Source: Natrarchaeobaculum sulfurireducens (GTDB lineage: Archaea > Halobacteriota > Halobacteria > Halobacteriales > Natrialbaceae). From it: 64,000 nucleotides of DNA. Every line of letters starts with the position of its first letter. Position 1 is the first letter of the stretch. The notes under the pieces were generated by a model. It did no database searches. It saw only the letters and a program-made list of their open reading frames with translations, and was not told where the DNA came from. Positions 1 to 9,705 of this stretch are shown one piece after another. Both the position numbers and the translations under genes were made by a program. The stretch is from NCBI RefSeq assembly GCF_003430825.1, contig NZ_CP024047.1:2604001-2668000 (forward strand), written 5' to 3'.

Positions 1-904
1 CCCCGACGGCTTCCTCGGCGTCGACGGGCCGACGCTGGCCTCACTCGTCTTCGTGGCCATGTTCCTCGGCTTCGCGGTGAAAGTGCCGGTCGTCCCGTTC
101 CATACGTGGCTGCCGGACGCTCACGTCGAAGCACCGACGCCAGCGTCGGTGCTACTGGCAGGCGTCCTCCTGAAAATGGGGACCTACGCCCTGCTCCGAT
201 TCAACTTCACGATGTTCCCAGAGCAGGTCGCAGCCTACGCGGTCCCGATCGCCGCGGTCGCGGTGATCAGCGTCATCTACGGCGCGATGCTCGCACTGGC
301 CCAGACAGACCTCAAACGAATCGTCGCCTACTCGTCCGTCTCGTCGATGGGGTACGTCATCCTTGGACTGATCGCGTACACCCAGTTCGGAGTCGGCGGC
401 GCAACCTTCCAGATGGTCTCTCACGGCCTCATTTCGGGGCTGATGTTCATGGCCGTCGGCGTTATCTACAACGCCACCCACACCCGGATGGTCACCGATA
501 TGTCCGGGATGGCCGACCGAATGCCGGTCGCCGTCGGCATCCTGATCGCCGGTGCGTTCGGCTACATGGGTCTGCCGCTGATGAGCGGGTTCGCCGCCGA
601 GTACTTCATCTTCTTCGGGGCGTTCGGCTCCGAACTGCTCGCGTACGCACCCGTCTTCACGGCGCTGGCGATGTTCGGCATCGTCATCGTCGCGGGCTAC
701 CTGCTGTTTGCACTTCAGCGGGCTGTCTTCGGGCCGTACAGTCTGGAAACCGATTACGAGGTGAGTCGCGCCCCGCTTCACGACGTCGCACCGATGTTCG
801 TGTTACTCGGGCTCATCATCGCCCTGGGCGTGGCTCCCGAGTTGATCTTCGAGATGATTACCGACGCAGTCGATCCGATCCTGGCGAACGGAGGTGACCT
901 GTGA
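1..904 (+). CDS. nuoM: NADH dehydrogenase-like complex I subunit NuoM (5' truncated)
   Basis: Proton-translocating, antiporter-like membrane subunit of respiratory complex I, acting in the cytoplasmic membrane. The reading frame is open from base 2, so about 300 codons are visible of a family usually near 500; the N-terminus lies outside the window. Visible hallmarks are WLPDAHVEAPTPASV, the lysine in VLLKMGTY, TDLKRIVAYSS and SHGLISGLMF, spread over many hydrophobic segments. The stop overlaps the start of nuoN, as expected in a nuo operon. Haloarchaeal complexes of this type usually lack the NuoEFG NADH-input module; that is family knowledge and cannot be seen here. Confidence 0.95.
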   Translation, partial: PDGFLGVDGPTLASLVFVAMFLGFAVKVPVVPFHTWLPDAHVEAPTPASVLLAGVLLKMGTYALLRFNFTMFPEQVAAYAVPIAAVAVISVIYGAMLALAQTDLKRIVAYSSVSSMGYVILGLIAYTQFGVGGATFQMVSHGLISGLMFMAVGVIYNATHTRMVTDMSGMADRMPVAVGILIAGAFGYMGLPLMSGFAAEYFIFFGAFGSELLAYAPVFTALAMFGIVIVAGYLLFALQRAVFGPYSLETDYEVSRAPLHDVAPMFVLLGLIIALGVAPELIFEMITDAVDPILANGGDL

Positions 905-2442
905 TGGCGCTAGTCGAACTTCCCGAGTGGGCTGCACTCGCGCCGGCACTGTTGCTCGTCGCAACGGCGATGGTGCTGTTCATCATCGACAGTATCAATC
1001 CGCGATCGACGAACCGAGAGCTACTCGCTGGCACCGCTGTCGTCGGCTCGCTCGCGTCACTCGGCGTCGCCGTCTGGTTTATCTTCGCCGGAGTCGGCCA
1101 ACCCGGTACGGACGGCTTCGGCGTCATCGAACTGTTCGACGGCCAGCTCGTCGTCGACCAGATGGCGCTGTTCTTCATGATCGTCGTCGCGATCGTCACC
1201 GCCCTGGTGTCGGTCGCGAGCTACGATTACATGGATGGCCACTCCTATCAGGCCGAGTACTACTCGCTCGTCTTGCTCGCGGCGACCGGGATGGCGACGA
1301 TGGCTGCCGCCAACAGCCTCGTCACCATCTTCATCGCCATGGAGCTGGCAAGTCTCCCGTCCTACGCGCTCGTCTCGATCCTCAAAGACAACCGTGGAAG
1401 TATCGAAGGGGGCCTGAAGTACTTCCTGATCGGCGCGCTCTCCTCGGCGATCATGCTCTACGGGATCTCGCTGATCTACGGCGCGACCGGTCACCTGCAA
1501 CTCGACGCCATCGCGGCCGAACTCGAGGCGCTTTCGGCCGACGGCGATGCAGGCTACGGTGGCCTGCTCGGACTCGGTATCCTGATGCTGATCGGTGGCT
1601 TCGCGTTCAAGACCGCGAGCGTGCCGTTTCACTTCTGGGCGCCCGAAGCGTACGAGGGTGGTCCTGCGCCGATCAGCGCGTTCCTCTCGTCGGCGTCGAA
1701 GGCCGCCGGCTTCGTGATCGCGTTCCGCGTGTTCACGACGGCCTTCCCGATCGACGTCACGGGCGAGCTGATCGGTATCGACTGGACGCTCGCGTTCGTC
1801 ATCCTGGCGATCGTGACGATGACGGTCGGTAATTTCGCCGCGGCGACCCAGAACAACGTCAAGCGGATGCTCGCGTACTCCTCGATCGGCCACGCCGGGT
1901 ACGCGCTGATCGGGCTCGCGGGCCTCACCGTCGGCGGCGGCGAACTCGTCATGGGTGCGGCGATGATGCACCTGCTCGTCTACGGCTTCATGAACACGGG
2001 TGCGTTCCTGTTCGTCGCCCTCGCCGAACACTGGGGCGTCGGTCGCACCTTCGAAGATTACAACGGCCTCGCACGACGGGCGCCGGTCGCCTGTTTCGCG
2101 TTGGCCATCTTCATGTTCAGCCTCGCGGGTATCCCGCCGCTCGGCGGCTTCTGGAGCAAGTACTTCCTGTTCGTCGGCGCGATCAGCGTCGGCACCACGG
2201 CGATGCTCCTGGTCGCCGCCGCACTCGTCGTCAACAGTGCACTCTCGCTGTATTACTACTCGCGACTGGTCAAAGCCGTCTGGATCGAAGAGCCGGTCGT
2301 CGAGCGTGACGCGCTCTCCCAGCCGACCGGCCTCTACGCAGCGATCGTCTTCGCCGCCGTCATGACGGTCGTCTTACTGCCCGGCTTCGGCCCGGTCGTC
2401 GACATCGCAGTCGAGGCCGCGTCAGTCGTGCTGGCTTCGTAG
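904..2442 (+). CDS. nuoN: NADH dehydrogenase-like complex I subunit NuoN
   Basis: Second antiporter-like membrane subunit of complex I, 512 residues and about 14 hydrophobic segments. Motifs include GGLKYFLIGALSSA, FKTASVPFHFWAPEAYEG and NNVKRMLAYSSIGHAGY, which hold the lysines and glutamate of the proton channel. The ATG at 904 overlaps the nuoM stop (TGATG), and GGAGGTGA at 889-896 is a good Shine-Dalgarno site for it. A GTG at 901 is an alternative start. Translation is probably coupled to nuoM. No further nuo gene follows, so this is the operon end. Confidence 0.96.
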   Translation: MALVELPEWAALAPALLLVATAMVLFIIDSINPRSTNRELLAGTAVVGSLASLGVAVWFIFAGVGQPGTDGFGVIELFDGQLVVDQMALFFMIVVAIVTALVSVASYDYMDGHSYQAEYYSLVLLAATGMATMAAANSLVTIFIAMELASLPSYALVSILKDNRGSIEGGLKYFLIGALSSAIMLYGISLIYGATGHLQLDAIAAELEALSADGDAGYGGLLGLGILMLIGGFAFKTASVPFHFWAPEAYEGGPAPISAFLSSASKAAGFVIAFRVFTTAFPIDVTGELIGIDWTLAFVILAIVTMTVGNFAAATQNNVKRMLAYSSIGHAGYALIGLAGLTVGGGELVMGAAMMHLLVYGFMNTGAFLFVALAEHWGVGRTFEDYNGLARRAPVACFALAIFMFSLAGIPPLGGFWSKYFLFVGAISVGTTAMLLVAAALVVNSALSLYYYSRLVKAVWIEEPVVERDALSQPTGLYAAIVFAAVMTVVLLPGFGPVVDIAVEAASVVLAS

Positions 2443-2593
2443 GCGACTGGCCTCGTTTTCGAGTTTTTCGTTCGGACGTATCCGAGAGGAGTGGTTTCGG
2501 GTTCGACACACGACGCAGCAGAGAATACACAGAGTGTCACGACCCGAGGGCGACCCGGTAGTTTTTACCCCTCCCGGTTGCAAGCCGCGACAA

Positions 2594-4105
2594 ATGGGGT
2601 TACAGCTCGTACTCGGATGTGGGACCGTCGGCCGACAGGTAGTCGACGGGCTCGTCGATCGAGCTGGAACCGACCAGCTGTTCGTTGTCACCGACGACGA
2701 GAACGTCGTCGAAGCCCTTCGGGATGAGAGCATTCGGGCTCGAGCGGCCGATCCGGCCGATCCGGCCGATCCCGACGCGATCGCCGTAGACGAAGAGCCC
2801 ACGACTGTCTTCGTCGGGGGCGATCGCACGGACGAAAATCTCAGCACGCTAGAGAACGCCCGCGAGCGCTTTCCCGACGCGTCGATCGTCGCCTCACTCG
2901 GCGGCAATCCGATCGCGACCGACCGCACGCGTTTTCGGGAACTCGCTGATTACGTCGTCGATGCGAACAGCGCGATCACCGATCGGGTTCTCGAGGAGAC
3001 CGTCGGGCCGTCCGTCGAGTCGATGCTCGGGCTCCGCCAACAGCTGTCGTCGATCGACGGGCGCCTGGCGGTCGTGATGCACGACAATCCAGATCCCGAC
3101 GCGATCGCGAGTGCGGTCGCGCTCGTCGACATCGCCGACGCACTCGGCGTCGACGCCGAGGCCTGTTACTTCGGCGAGATCTCCCATCAGGAGAATCGGG
3201 CGATGGTCAACCTGCTCGAACTCGAGTTACGACAGCTCGACGACGACGAGTCACTCGAGGAGTTCTCGGCGTTCGCACTGGTCGATCACTCCCGGCCGGG
3301 TGTCAACGACGGGTTACCCGAATCGCTCCACGTCGACGTGGTCATCGACCACCACCCGCCGCGGGGACCGGTCCCCGGTGCGTTCGTCGAACTGCGCGAA
3401 CAAGTCGGCGCGACCAGTACGATCATGACGGAGTACCTCGACGGGCTCGGCCTCGAATTCGACCCGGCGACGGCGACGGCACTGTTGTACGGCATCCGCA
3501 TCGACACGAACGACTTTACCCGCGAGGTCTCGCCCGCCGACTTCCGGGCGGCCTCGATCCTCAGCGAGTACGCCGACGCAGGCATCCTGGCACAGGTCGA
3601 ACAGCCGACGATCGACGGTGAGACGCTCGAGACGATCGCCCGTGCGATCAAAAATCGCATCCAGAGCGGGTCAGTCACCGTTGCGAGCGTCGGACAGCTC
3701 ACAAACCGCGACGCCTTGCCACAGGCTGCCGACCAGCTACTGGCGATCGAGGGCATCGAAACGACGCTCGTCTTCGGCTTCACTGACGAGATGGCGTATC
3801 TCTCCGCACGTTCGCGGGCGACCGACGTCGACCTCGGGGAGACGCTTCGCGACGCCTTCGACCGGATCGGCAGCGCCGGCGGCCACGCCGACATGGCCGG
3901 CGCACAACTCGAGGTGGGTATCCTCGGCGACGTCGACGACGAAGAGGAAGTCGGCTCGATCGTCAGCGTCGTCGAGGAAGTGATTACAAACCGATTTCTC
4001 GAGGCAATTCAGACGCGCCCCGGAACTCCTGTCGGCGCGTACATGCGAACCAGCGAGTGGTTGTTCACCGACACTGCCGAAAGCGAGGACGGCGAATCGG
4101 CCTGA
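2594..4105 (+). CDS. DHH-family phosphoesterase with N-terminal TrkA-like domain
   Basis: A 503-residue fusion. Residues 1 to about 135 look like a TrkA-N/Rossmann nucleotide-binding domain (LVLGCGTVGRQVVDGL). Then comes a DHH phosphoesterase domain with motifs MHDNPDPDAIAS, DHS and DHHPP and the metal-binding GIRIDTNDF region, followed by a DHHA1 domain (GSAGGHADMAG). DHH-DHHA1 proteins hydrolyse small nucleotides or oligonucleotides with manganese; the substrate here is unknown. The ATG at 2594 is chosen because the domain begins there; an upstream GTG at 2534 would add 20 unconserved residues. A triple gatccggcc repeat near 2750 encodes an ADPADPADP linker. Confidence 0.85.
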   Translation: MGLQLVLGCGTVGRQVVDGLVDRAGTDQLFVVTDDENVVEALRDESIRARAADPADPADPDAIAVDEEPTTVFVGGDRTDENLSTLENARERFPDASIVASLGGNPIATDRTRFRELADYVVDANSAITDRVLEETVGPSVESMLGLRQQLSSIDGRLAVVMHDNPDPDAIASAVALVDIADALGVDAEACYFGEISHQENRAMVNLLELELRQLDDDESLEEFSAFALVDHSRPGVNDGLPESLHVDVVIDHHPPRGPVPGAFVELREQVGATSTIMTEYLDGLGLEFDPATATALLYGIRIDTNDFTREVSPADFRAASILSEYADAGILAQVEQPTIDGETLETIARAIKNRIQSGSVTVASVGQLTNRDALPQAADQLLAIEGIETTLVFGFTDEMAYLSARSRATDVDLGETLRDAFDRIGSAGGHADMAGAQLEVGILGDVDDEEEVGSIVSVVEEVITNRFLEAIQTRPGTPVGAYMRTSEWLFTDTAESEDGESA

Positions 4106-4179
4106 AACCCGAAAGTGACAGGAGATATGTAGTTCCGTCAGTAACAGTGCTTTTGCGCGTTCACCCCGTACCGGCGTGT

Positions 4180-4986
4180 ATGGAGGTCACGTCAGACAGA
4201 CGAAAGCCCCAGGTCAAAGACTACATGACCCGTGACGTGGCCACGGTTTCACCCGACGCCAACGTCGGCGCCGTCGCCAAGCGGATCGCTGAAAGTGACG
4301 ACCACAGCGGCTATCCGGTCTGTGAACGCCGTCGCGTCGATGGGTTCGTTAGCGCCCGAGACCTGTTGCTCGCCGACGAGGACGAACCGATTTTCAAGGT
4401 GATGACGACGGACTTGCTGGTCGCCCACCCGGAGATGAAGGTGACCGACGCCGCTCGCGTCATCCTCCGATCGGGGATCAAGAAACTCCCCGTAGTGGAC
4501 GACGCTGGAAACCTCGTGGGGATCATCTCGAACTCCGACGTCATCCGCAGTCAGATCGAGCGCGCAACGCCCGAGAAGGTCGGAAAACTGATGCGTACGC
4601 TCGAGCAGATCCACGACATCGAACTCAGCCAGGAACGACACACGGTGACCCTGGCCGAGTTGACCCCGACACAGGGGCGAGTTTACGCCGACGAACTCGA
4701 GGGACGGCGCTACGAACTCGAGCGCGGGTTGGCCGAACCGCTCGTGGTCATCGACAACGGTGGTACGTTGTTGCTCGCCGACGGCCACCACCGTGTGCTT
4801 GCGGCCGATCGGCTCGGAATCGATGAGATGGATGCGTACGTAATCGTCGTCGACTACGAAATCGACCTCGGGATGGCCCGGACAGCCGAGAAAGAAGGGC
4901 TCGAGCGAATCGACGACATCGACGTCGTCGACTACGCACGACATCCGCTGGTCCAGACGACGAAACGACTGCAGTCGGGCGACTGA
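4180..4986 (+). CDS. CBS-pair protein with C-terminal ParB-like domain
   Basis: A 268-residue cytoplasmic protein. Residues about 8-125 hold two CBS motifs (VKDYMTRDVATVSPDANV and VMTTDLLVAHPEMKVTDAA), which usually bind adenosine nucleotides. Residues about 150-260 resemble a ParB/Srx-type domain, including LLLADGHHRVLAADRLG, the typical DGHHR signature. The role is probably regulatory or nucleotide-sensing; the target is unknown. The ATG at 4180 has a TTTTG-rich TATA-like stretch about 28 nt upstream and no SD site, so it is probably leaderless. Confidence 0.8.
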   Translation: MEVTSDRRKPQVKDYMTRDVATVSPDANVGAVAKRIAESDDHSGYPVCERRRVDGFVSARDLLLADEDEPIFKVMTTDLLVAHPEMKVTDAARVILRSGIKKLPVVDDAGNLVGIISNSDVIRSQIERATPEKVGKLMRTLEQIHDIELSQERHTVTLAELTPTQGRVYADELEGRRYELERGLAEPLVVIDNGGTLLLADGHHRVLAADRLGIDEMDAYVIVVDYEIDLGMARTAEKEGLERIDDIDVVDYARHPLVQTTKRLQSGD

Positions 4987-5133
4987 TCGCGCCGCCGAGT
5001 GACAGGCGCGGTTGCGAGCGATGACGTCGACGTAGACGACTGGACGAAACATCGCTTGCTCGAGCAGAGACGACGAGCAAAAGCGGTGAGTCCGAGCCCC
5101 GTCTCGTTTTGGTCGGTATACTGTCCGACAGTG

Positions 5134-5598
5134 CTACTCCATGACGTCCAAATCCCGGAAGTACGTGACCGGGCAGGGTGCCTGAAGGATAATGTCCTGT
5201 GAAACCGAGCCGAGGACGGCTTTTTCGGCCGGGGACCGACGGCGGCCGCCGAGGACCAGCCGATCGGCACCGACGTCGATCGCCATGTCGACGACCTCCG
5301 AAGACACCTCACCGAGTGCGCCGCGTACCTCGTACTCGACGTCGGCTTCTGCGAAGATCTCTTCTAGGTCGCCGACTGGTGGGCGTCGTGCGGCGACGTC
5401 GTCGGGGTCGACGTTCTCGACTCGCTCTTCGAAGCCTAAGTCCTCGCGAAACTCCTCGTACTCGTCTTCGGTGAACGCGTGGCCGATCACGACCGACGCG
5501 TCGAGCGGTTCCGCGATCTCGAGGACGGTGTCGGCCAGCCCCTCGGCGCGTACCGTATCCATTGGACCCACTGCGAGCAAAACCGTATCGATGGCCAT
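5134..5598 (-). CDS. Universal stress protein (UspA family)
   Basis: A 154-residue single-domain Usp. The ATP-binding signature GGRRRSPAEKAVLGSVSQDI is near the C-terminus, and the N-terminal strand is IDTVLLAVG. It lies 66 bp downstream of a second Usp on the same strand with the same layout, so the two are probably tandem duplicates. The start at 5598 is supported by a TATA-like ACTTAAG (minus strand) at about 5622-5630, 25-30 nt upstream, with no SD site. Confidence 0.93.
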   Translation of the reverse strand: MAIDTVLLAVGPMDTVRAEGLADTVLEIAEPLDASVVIGHAFTEDEYEEFREDLGFEERVENVDPDDVAARRPPVGDLEEIFAEADVEYEVRGALGEVSSEVVDMAIDVGADRLVLGGRRRSPAEKAVLGSVSQDIILQAPCPVTYFRDLDVME

Positions 5599-5620
5599 AC
5601 CTTGACAGTGCCAGTGCAAC

Positions 5621-5633
5621 CTGCTTAAGTATT
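5621..5633 (-). promoter_or_regulatory. TATA-like promoter element of the 5134-5598 usp gene
   Basis: Minus-strand AATACTTAAGCAG is centred about 29 nt upstream of the ATG, the spacing expected for a leaderless haloarchaeal transcript. Confidence 0.55.
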
Positions 5634-5664
5634 CCCGTCAGTGCAGTATTGCCGGAACTGGCGG

Positions 5665-6126
5665 CTAGCTCTGCTCGTCGTCGCTGCGGACGAACGTCAC
5701 GGGAGCCGGTGCCGAGAGCAAGACTTCCTGTGCCGTCGAGCCGAAAACGGCTTTCCCAGTCGGCGACCGGCGGCGGCCGCCGACGACGACACGGTCCGCG
5801 TCGACTTCGGTCGCGAGATCGACGATCGCTGCTCCGTGATCGCCGACAGCCCCACGGACCTCGTACGTGACGTCGGACTCGTCGAAGGCCGCCTGCAGGT
5901 CACGGATCGTCGAGTGGCTGACAGCGACGGTGTCGGGGTCGATGTCTACGTCGTCGTCGAACTCGAGTCTAGTGACGACCTCGTCGTACTCGGATTGGGT
6001 GAAGACGTGTGCGAGGACGACGGTCGCCTCGGCCGGCGTGGCGACCTCGAGGACGGCATCGGCCAGTTCGTGGCTGCGTTCGGCATCGCCGGGACCGACG
6101 GCGAGCAACACGGTTTCGAGCGTCAT
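5665..6126 (-). CDS. Universal stress protein (UspA family)
   Basis: A 153-residue Usp, paralogous to the neighbour at 5134-5598. It opens with TLETVLLAVG and carries the nucleotide-binding motif GGRRRSPTGKAVFGSTAQEV. The ATG at 6126 is where family similarity begins; an extension upstream to 6222 is not conserved in character. It probably binds ATP and modulates stress survival, as Usp proteins generally do; no specific partner can be inferred. Confidence 0.93.
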   Translation of the reverse strand: MTLETVLLAVGPGDAERSHELADAVLEVATPAEATVVLAHVFTQSEYDEVVTRLEFDDDVDIDPDTVAVSHSTIRDLQAAFDESDVTYEVRGAVGDHGAAIVDLATEVDADRVVVGGRRRSPTGKAVFGSTAQEVLLSAPAPVTFVRSDDEQS

Positions 6127-6266
6127 GCAGACGACTACGGTGCTCGGCCACCGTAAATCCACGCCTCGCAGGCCCGCTCGGCACCACCGAGTACCGGTTG
6201 GCCGGACGACGCGGCCGTTCACATTACCACCGGCCCTTTTAGGACCGTCCCGACCCAGAGACAGGT

Positions 6267-7007
6267 ATGGATGAACCCGATCTCACCGGTCAGACCGCCC
6301 TCGTGACGGGGAGTGCCCGCGGCGTCGGTCGCGAACTCCTGTTGGCGATTGCCGACTGCGGTGCCAAGACGGCGGTCCACTACCACACGAGCGCCGACGC
6401 CGCCCGCGACGTCGCTGAGACCGCCCGGGAGCGCGGCGCGAGCGAGGCGATGACCGTCCAGGGTGACGTGACCGATCCCGATAGCGTCGACGACCTCTTC
6501 GCTGCAGTCGAGTCAGCGCTCGGCTCGGTCGACCTGCTGGTCAACAACGTCGGCGATTTCGCTCCGGATCACTGGGCCGACCTCGAGTTCGAGACCTGGA
6601 ATCGGGTCCTCGAGACGAACCTCAACGGGACCTACCTCTGTGCGAAGCGGGCACTGCCGGGAATGCGTGAGTCGGGCGACGGTCGCATCGTCAATCTCGG
6701 CTACGCCTCCTCGGAGAAGGGGCTCGTGAGCCCGAAGAACTTCCCGTACTTCGTCGCGAAGACCGGCGTCCTGATGTTCACGCGGATGCTCGCGGCCGAC
6801 ACCGCCGACGACGGGATCACGGTGAACGCCATCTCCCCGTACGTCGTGGAGAACTCGGACGAGTTCCCCGAGGACCTCCCGCGCGACCGGCCCGCGAGTT
6901 TCGAGGATCTGATCGGCCCACTGTATTTCTTCCTGGACCCGGACACCGACTACGTCAGCGGCGAGAATGTCGAGGTCGACGGCGGCTGGCTGCCCGAGAC
7001 GGTCTGA
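6267..7007 (+). CDS. Short-chain dehydrogenase/reductase (SDR)
   Basis: A 246-residue classical SDR, FabG-like in length. The NAD(P) Rossmann motif is TGSARGVG, NNVG follows, the conserved Asn is in ETNLNGTYLC, and the active-site YxxxK is YFVAK. The catalytic serine is in the NLGYASS region. The end (YVSGENVEVDGGWLPE) is typical. The substrate is unknown. A CCTTTTAGG element at about 6234-6242 lies roughly 28 nt upstream of the ATG, suggesting a leaderless message. Confidence 0.9.
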   Translation: MDEPDLTGQTALVTGSARGVGRELLLAIADCGAKTAVHYHTSADAARDVAETARERGASEAMTVQGDVTDPDSVDDLFAAVESALGSVDLLVNNVGDFAPDHWADLEFETWNRVLETNLNGTYLCAKRALPGMRESGDGRIVNLGYASSEKGLVSPKNFPYFVAKTGVLMFTRMLAADTADDGITVNAISPYVVENSDEFPEDLPRDRPASFEDLIGPLYFFLDPDTDYVSGENVEVDGGWLPETV

Positions 7008-7153
7008 GAGGCGAGCGATTGTACCGTGGCGCGGTGGGCTACGGGCCGTTTTTGGTCCAGATTTTTGCGTGAGCGGTCGCGACCCGTGTGAGCGACCCGA
7101 ACGGAAAAAGGTGGGTGGCAAACGGAGCCCCACCGGCGTGTCCGCACGCGGGT

Positions 7154-7987
7154 TCAGGCGACGCCGATGCCCTCCACCACCAGGATGATCGCGAGGGTCA
7201 CGAGTCCACCGGCCAGCGAGCCCGCGGCGAGTTCGAGGTGTCCACGGCCCGGCAACGAGCGGCCCGCCTCGAGGCCGGCCGGGAGAAACTCCACGAAGAC
7301 GAGATAAAAGAGGGCGCCCGCGGCGAACCCGAAGCTCACCGCGAGTAATCCCTCGAACGTGCTGACGAAGAGGTAGGCGGCGACGGCGCCGATCGGTTGT
7401 GGCAGGCCCGAGAAGACGGCCCAGCCGACGACCTTCCAGGGGCGGATGCCGTACGCGATGAGCGGGATGGCGATCGCGAGCCCCTCGGGGACGTTCAGGA
7501 TCGATATTGCGACGCCCATGAAGACGGCCAGCGCTGGCAGGGTGAGACCTGCGAAGTCGACAGTCGGCGCAGGCCCCGGATCGGCGAATGCGACGCCGAC
7601 GGCGATCCCCTCGGGAATGCTGTGGATGGTCAACACCCCGACGGTCAACACGAGGGTCCGGACCTCGAGCGCCGAGGCCGCCGGTCGCTCGCCTGGTGCG
7701 ATCTGTCGTGGTGAGAACTCGTAGCCAGCGACGAGCCGGTCTGCGAGAAATACGAACGCGACGCCAGCGAGGACGCCGATCAGGACGTGACTGACGGACC
7801 CGACGGCGATCCCCTCCCCGACGAGGCCGAACAGCGACGCCGTAAGCAAGATGCCGACGGCGAGTCCCCAGAGCAGTGCCAGCCACCGAGCGCTGAGTTC
7901 GCGGACGACGAAAAACGGCGCGACACCGAGTCCCGTCGCGAGACCGGTGACGAGGCCGACGGCGAAGACGAGTAACAGGTCGTCCAT
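7154..7987 (-). CDS. ZIP-family metal transporter, GufA-like
   Basis: A 277-residue membrane protein with about 8 hydrophobic segments. The metal-site motif HSIPEG is in the fourth helix. The paired motif in the fifth helix reads LNVPEG, so the His found in ZupT (HNIPEG) is replaced, as in GufA-type ZIPs where this position varies. It is probably a zinc or other divalent-cation transporter. The start at 7987 is the only ATG before the first helix. Confidence 0.85.
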   Translation of the reverse strand: MDDLLLVFAVGLVTGLATGLGVAPFFVVRELSARWLALLWGLAVGILLTASLFGLVGEGIAVGSVSHVLIGVLAGVAFVFLADRLVAGYEFSPRQIAPGERPAASALEVRTLVLTVGVLTIHSIPEGIAVGVAFADPGPAPTVDFAGLTLPALAVFMGVAISILNVPEGLAIAIPLIAYGIRPWKVVGWAVFSGLPQPIGAVAAYLFVSTFEGLLAVSFGFAAGALFYLVFVEFLPAGLEAGRSLPGRGHLELAAGSLAGGLVTLAIILVVEGIGVA

Positions 7988-8167
7988 GAGGGGAACTATG
8001 TTGGCCTTCGAGACCAGTCTGGTGGCGACGGTTGGTGTCGGCGGTGTTTCTTTCGGGACGTCTCGGACGTGGCGAGGGCGAACTGGATCGTGACTGTCGA
8101 TCGAGAGAGCCGACGGATAGGGCGGGTTTCAAGGCCGAAACCGACACTCGACCAGTGCCGGTCGGCG

Positions 8168-9412
8168 TTACGGGAGGACGTCGGGGACGAACTCCCGTTT
8201 GGCGAACTTCGCGAGCATCGGCAGGTCGCCCGGCTTCAGCAGGCGTGCAACCGCCAAGGGGTCACCGTTGTTGGCCTTCGCCAGCGTGTCGTGACCGAGG
8301 GTATTGAGGTCCGACATGAGTTGATCGTAGCGTTCGTTCTCCGGGAGATAGAGCAACTTCGTCATCAACAGCCGCGTTCGCATGTTCGGCGCGACGTCGC
8401 GGTGCCAGAGCGTCTCGTAGACCTCGAGGTTCTCCGCGGTCGGGACGAGGTCGCCGTGTTTGAGACAGCTATCGACGGTCGCCGCGGCGGCACGGCCGGA
8501 TTTCATACACTGGTGGATCCCCTCGCCCCAGAGCGGATCGACCGTCGGGACGGTGTCACCGATGGCGATGAATCGGTCAGTGTGGAGTGTGCCGGGCATC
8601 TGGATGTGTGCCGAACCCCGGTGTTGTTTGCCCTCGAGCCGTTCGGCATCGGCCAGCCGCGGATCGGTCTCGAGCCAGTGCTCGAGGTAGTCGTCGATGG
8701 TGTAGCCGTCTTTCGAGTACCGGGTGTGGTAGTCGTTTTGGATGTAACAGAGGCCGACTTTCGCCGTGTCGCCGCCCGTGTGGAAGATCCACGAGTAGCC
8801 GCCGGGAGCGATCTCGTGGTCGAGTCGAAGCATCATCGCGTCGTTGAGGTCGGCAAATCCGGGACGATCGACTTCGACCCCTTCGAACTCGTATTCGACG
8901 CCGATAGCGTGGTTCTTTCGCTCGAGGTCGCTGACACCGAGTTTCTTCGCCAGCGGCGCGGCTGGGCCGGTCGCGTCGATCGTTATCTCGGCGTAGACTT
9001 CCTGGTCTCCGTTGTATCGGACACCGATCGGTTCGCCGTTTTTCATGATCGGTTCCGTCGCACGGGCACCGAAGCGGAACTCTGCGCCGTCTTCGCGCGC
9101 GTCCTCGACGAGGAACCGCTTGAAGTCGGCGAACTCGAGGACGGCACCAGGTTGCTCTTTGACGAAGTAGTCCGTCGGTGACTCGAGAACGACGCTGTCG
9201 GTGTACTGCATCACCACGTCGTCTGGAATCGCAAACGACGACATCATGGAGGGAAACGTTCCCGCAGTTGATTTGTTGCTCGCGCGCGGGAACTCGTCTT
9301 CAGGTTCGGTCTCGAGGACAACGACGTCGTAGTCCCTGGCAGCCAGGTCGCGGGCACACTGGGCACCTGCTGGACCGGCACCGGCGATCACTACGTCGTA
9401 GCGGTCGTTCAT
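8168..9412 (-). CDS. Geranylgeranyl reductase family FAD-dependent oxidoreductase
   Basis: A 414-residue flavoprotein. The N-terminal dinucleotide-binding motif is VVIAGAGPAGAQCARDLA, and the second FAD motif FIAIGDTVPTVDPLWGEGIH is typical of the GGR/PHBH fold. In archaea this family saturates isoprenoid chains of lipids or quinones; several paralogues usually coexist, so the exact substrate is open. The ATG at 9412 is taken because it sits just before the first beta strand. Confidence 0.85.
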   Translation of the reverse strand: MNDRYDVVIAGAGPAGAQCARDLAARDYDVVVLETEPEDEFPRASNKSTAGTFPSMMSSFAIPDDVVMQYTDSVVLESPTDYFVKEQPGAVLEFADFKRFLVEDAREDGAEFRFGARATEPIMKNGEPIGVRYNGDQEVYAEITIDATGPAAPLAKKLGVSDLERKNHAIGVEYEFEGVEVDRPGFADLNDAMMLRLDHEIAPGGYSWIFHTGGDTAKVGLCYIQNDYHTRYSKDGYTIDDYLEHWLETDPRLADAERLEGKQHRGSAHIQMPGTLHTDRFIAIGDTVPTVDPLWGEGIHQCMKSGRAAAATVDSCLKHGDLVPTAENLEVYETLWHRDVAPNMRTRLLMTKLLYLPENERYDQLMSDLNTLGHDTLAKANNGDPLAVARLLKPGDLPMLAKFAKREFVPDVLP

Positions 9413-9581
9413 ACTCTGTTGACTCTCTTCTAGCCTAATGAGTTTGTCCAGTCGCCGTCCAGAGACAGATACCATACACTTTTTCGAGACACCCGGTTAC
9501 TGTGAGTAGTACCCTGTCGACGATCACACAGCCGACAACGGCTTCCATCGACTTCGGTATTGGCCCATCGGCAGGACATAG

Positions 9582-9656
9582 TAGCCACTACACGTCAGTG
9601 CGCACCTGCTCGCCAGACGGATCGGTGATCGGTGTGTGACTCGGTGCAGTTGTTAC
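9582..9656. repeat. 75-bp dispersed repeat, copy 1
   Basis: This stretch matches 60198-60272 over 75 bp without gaps; the differences are a few single bases and one five-base patch. It ends 49 bp upstream of the HTH gene at 9706. The central part reads CACGTCAGTGCGCACCTG, and the flanking arms can pair imperfectly (CACTA...CAGTG). It is not coding on either strand. The function is unknown. Confidence 0.85.
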
Positions 9657-9705
9657 TACGGTACGCGTCGACCGCGTACCTTTTTACCGCGCTCGAAGTA
9701 ACCTT

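Noticed and set aside
5121-5131. Terminator hairpin after the usp gene
   Set aside because: The ACTGTC/GACAGT arms would leave a one-base loop, so an RNA hairpin is unlikely; it was kept only as a DNA palindrome.
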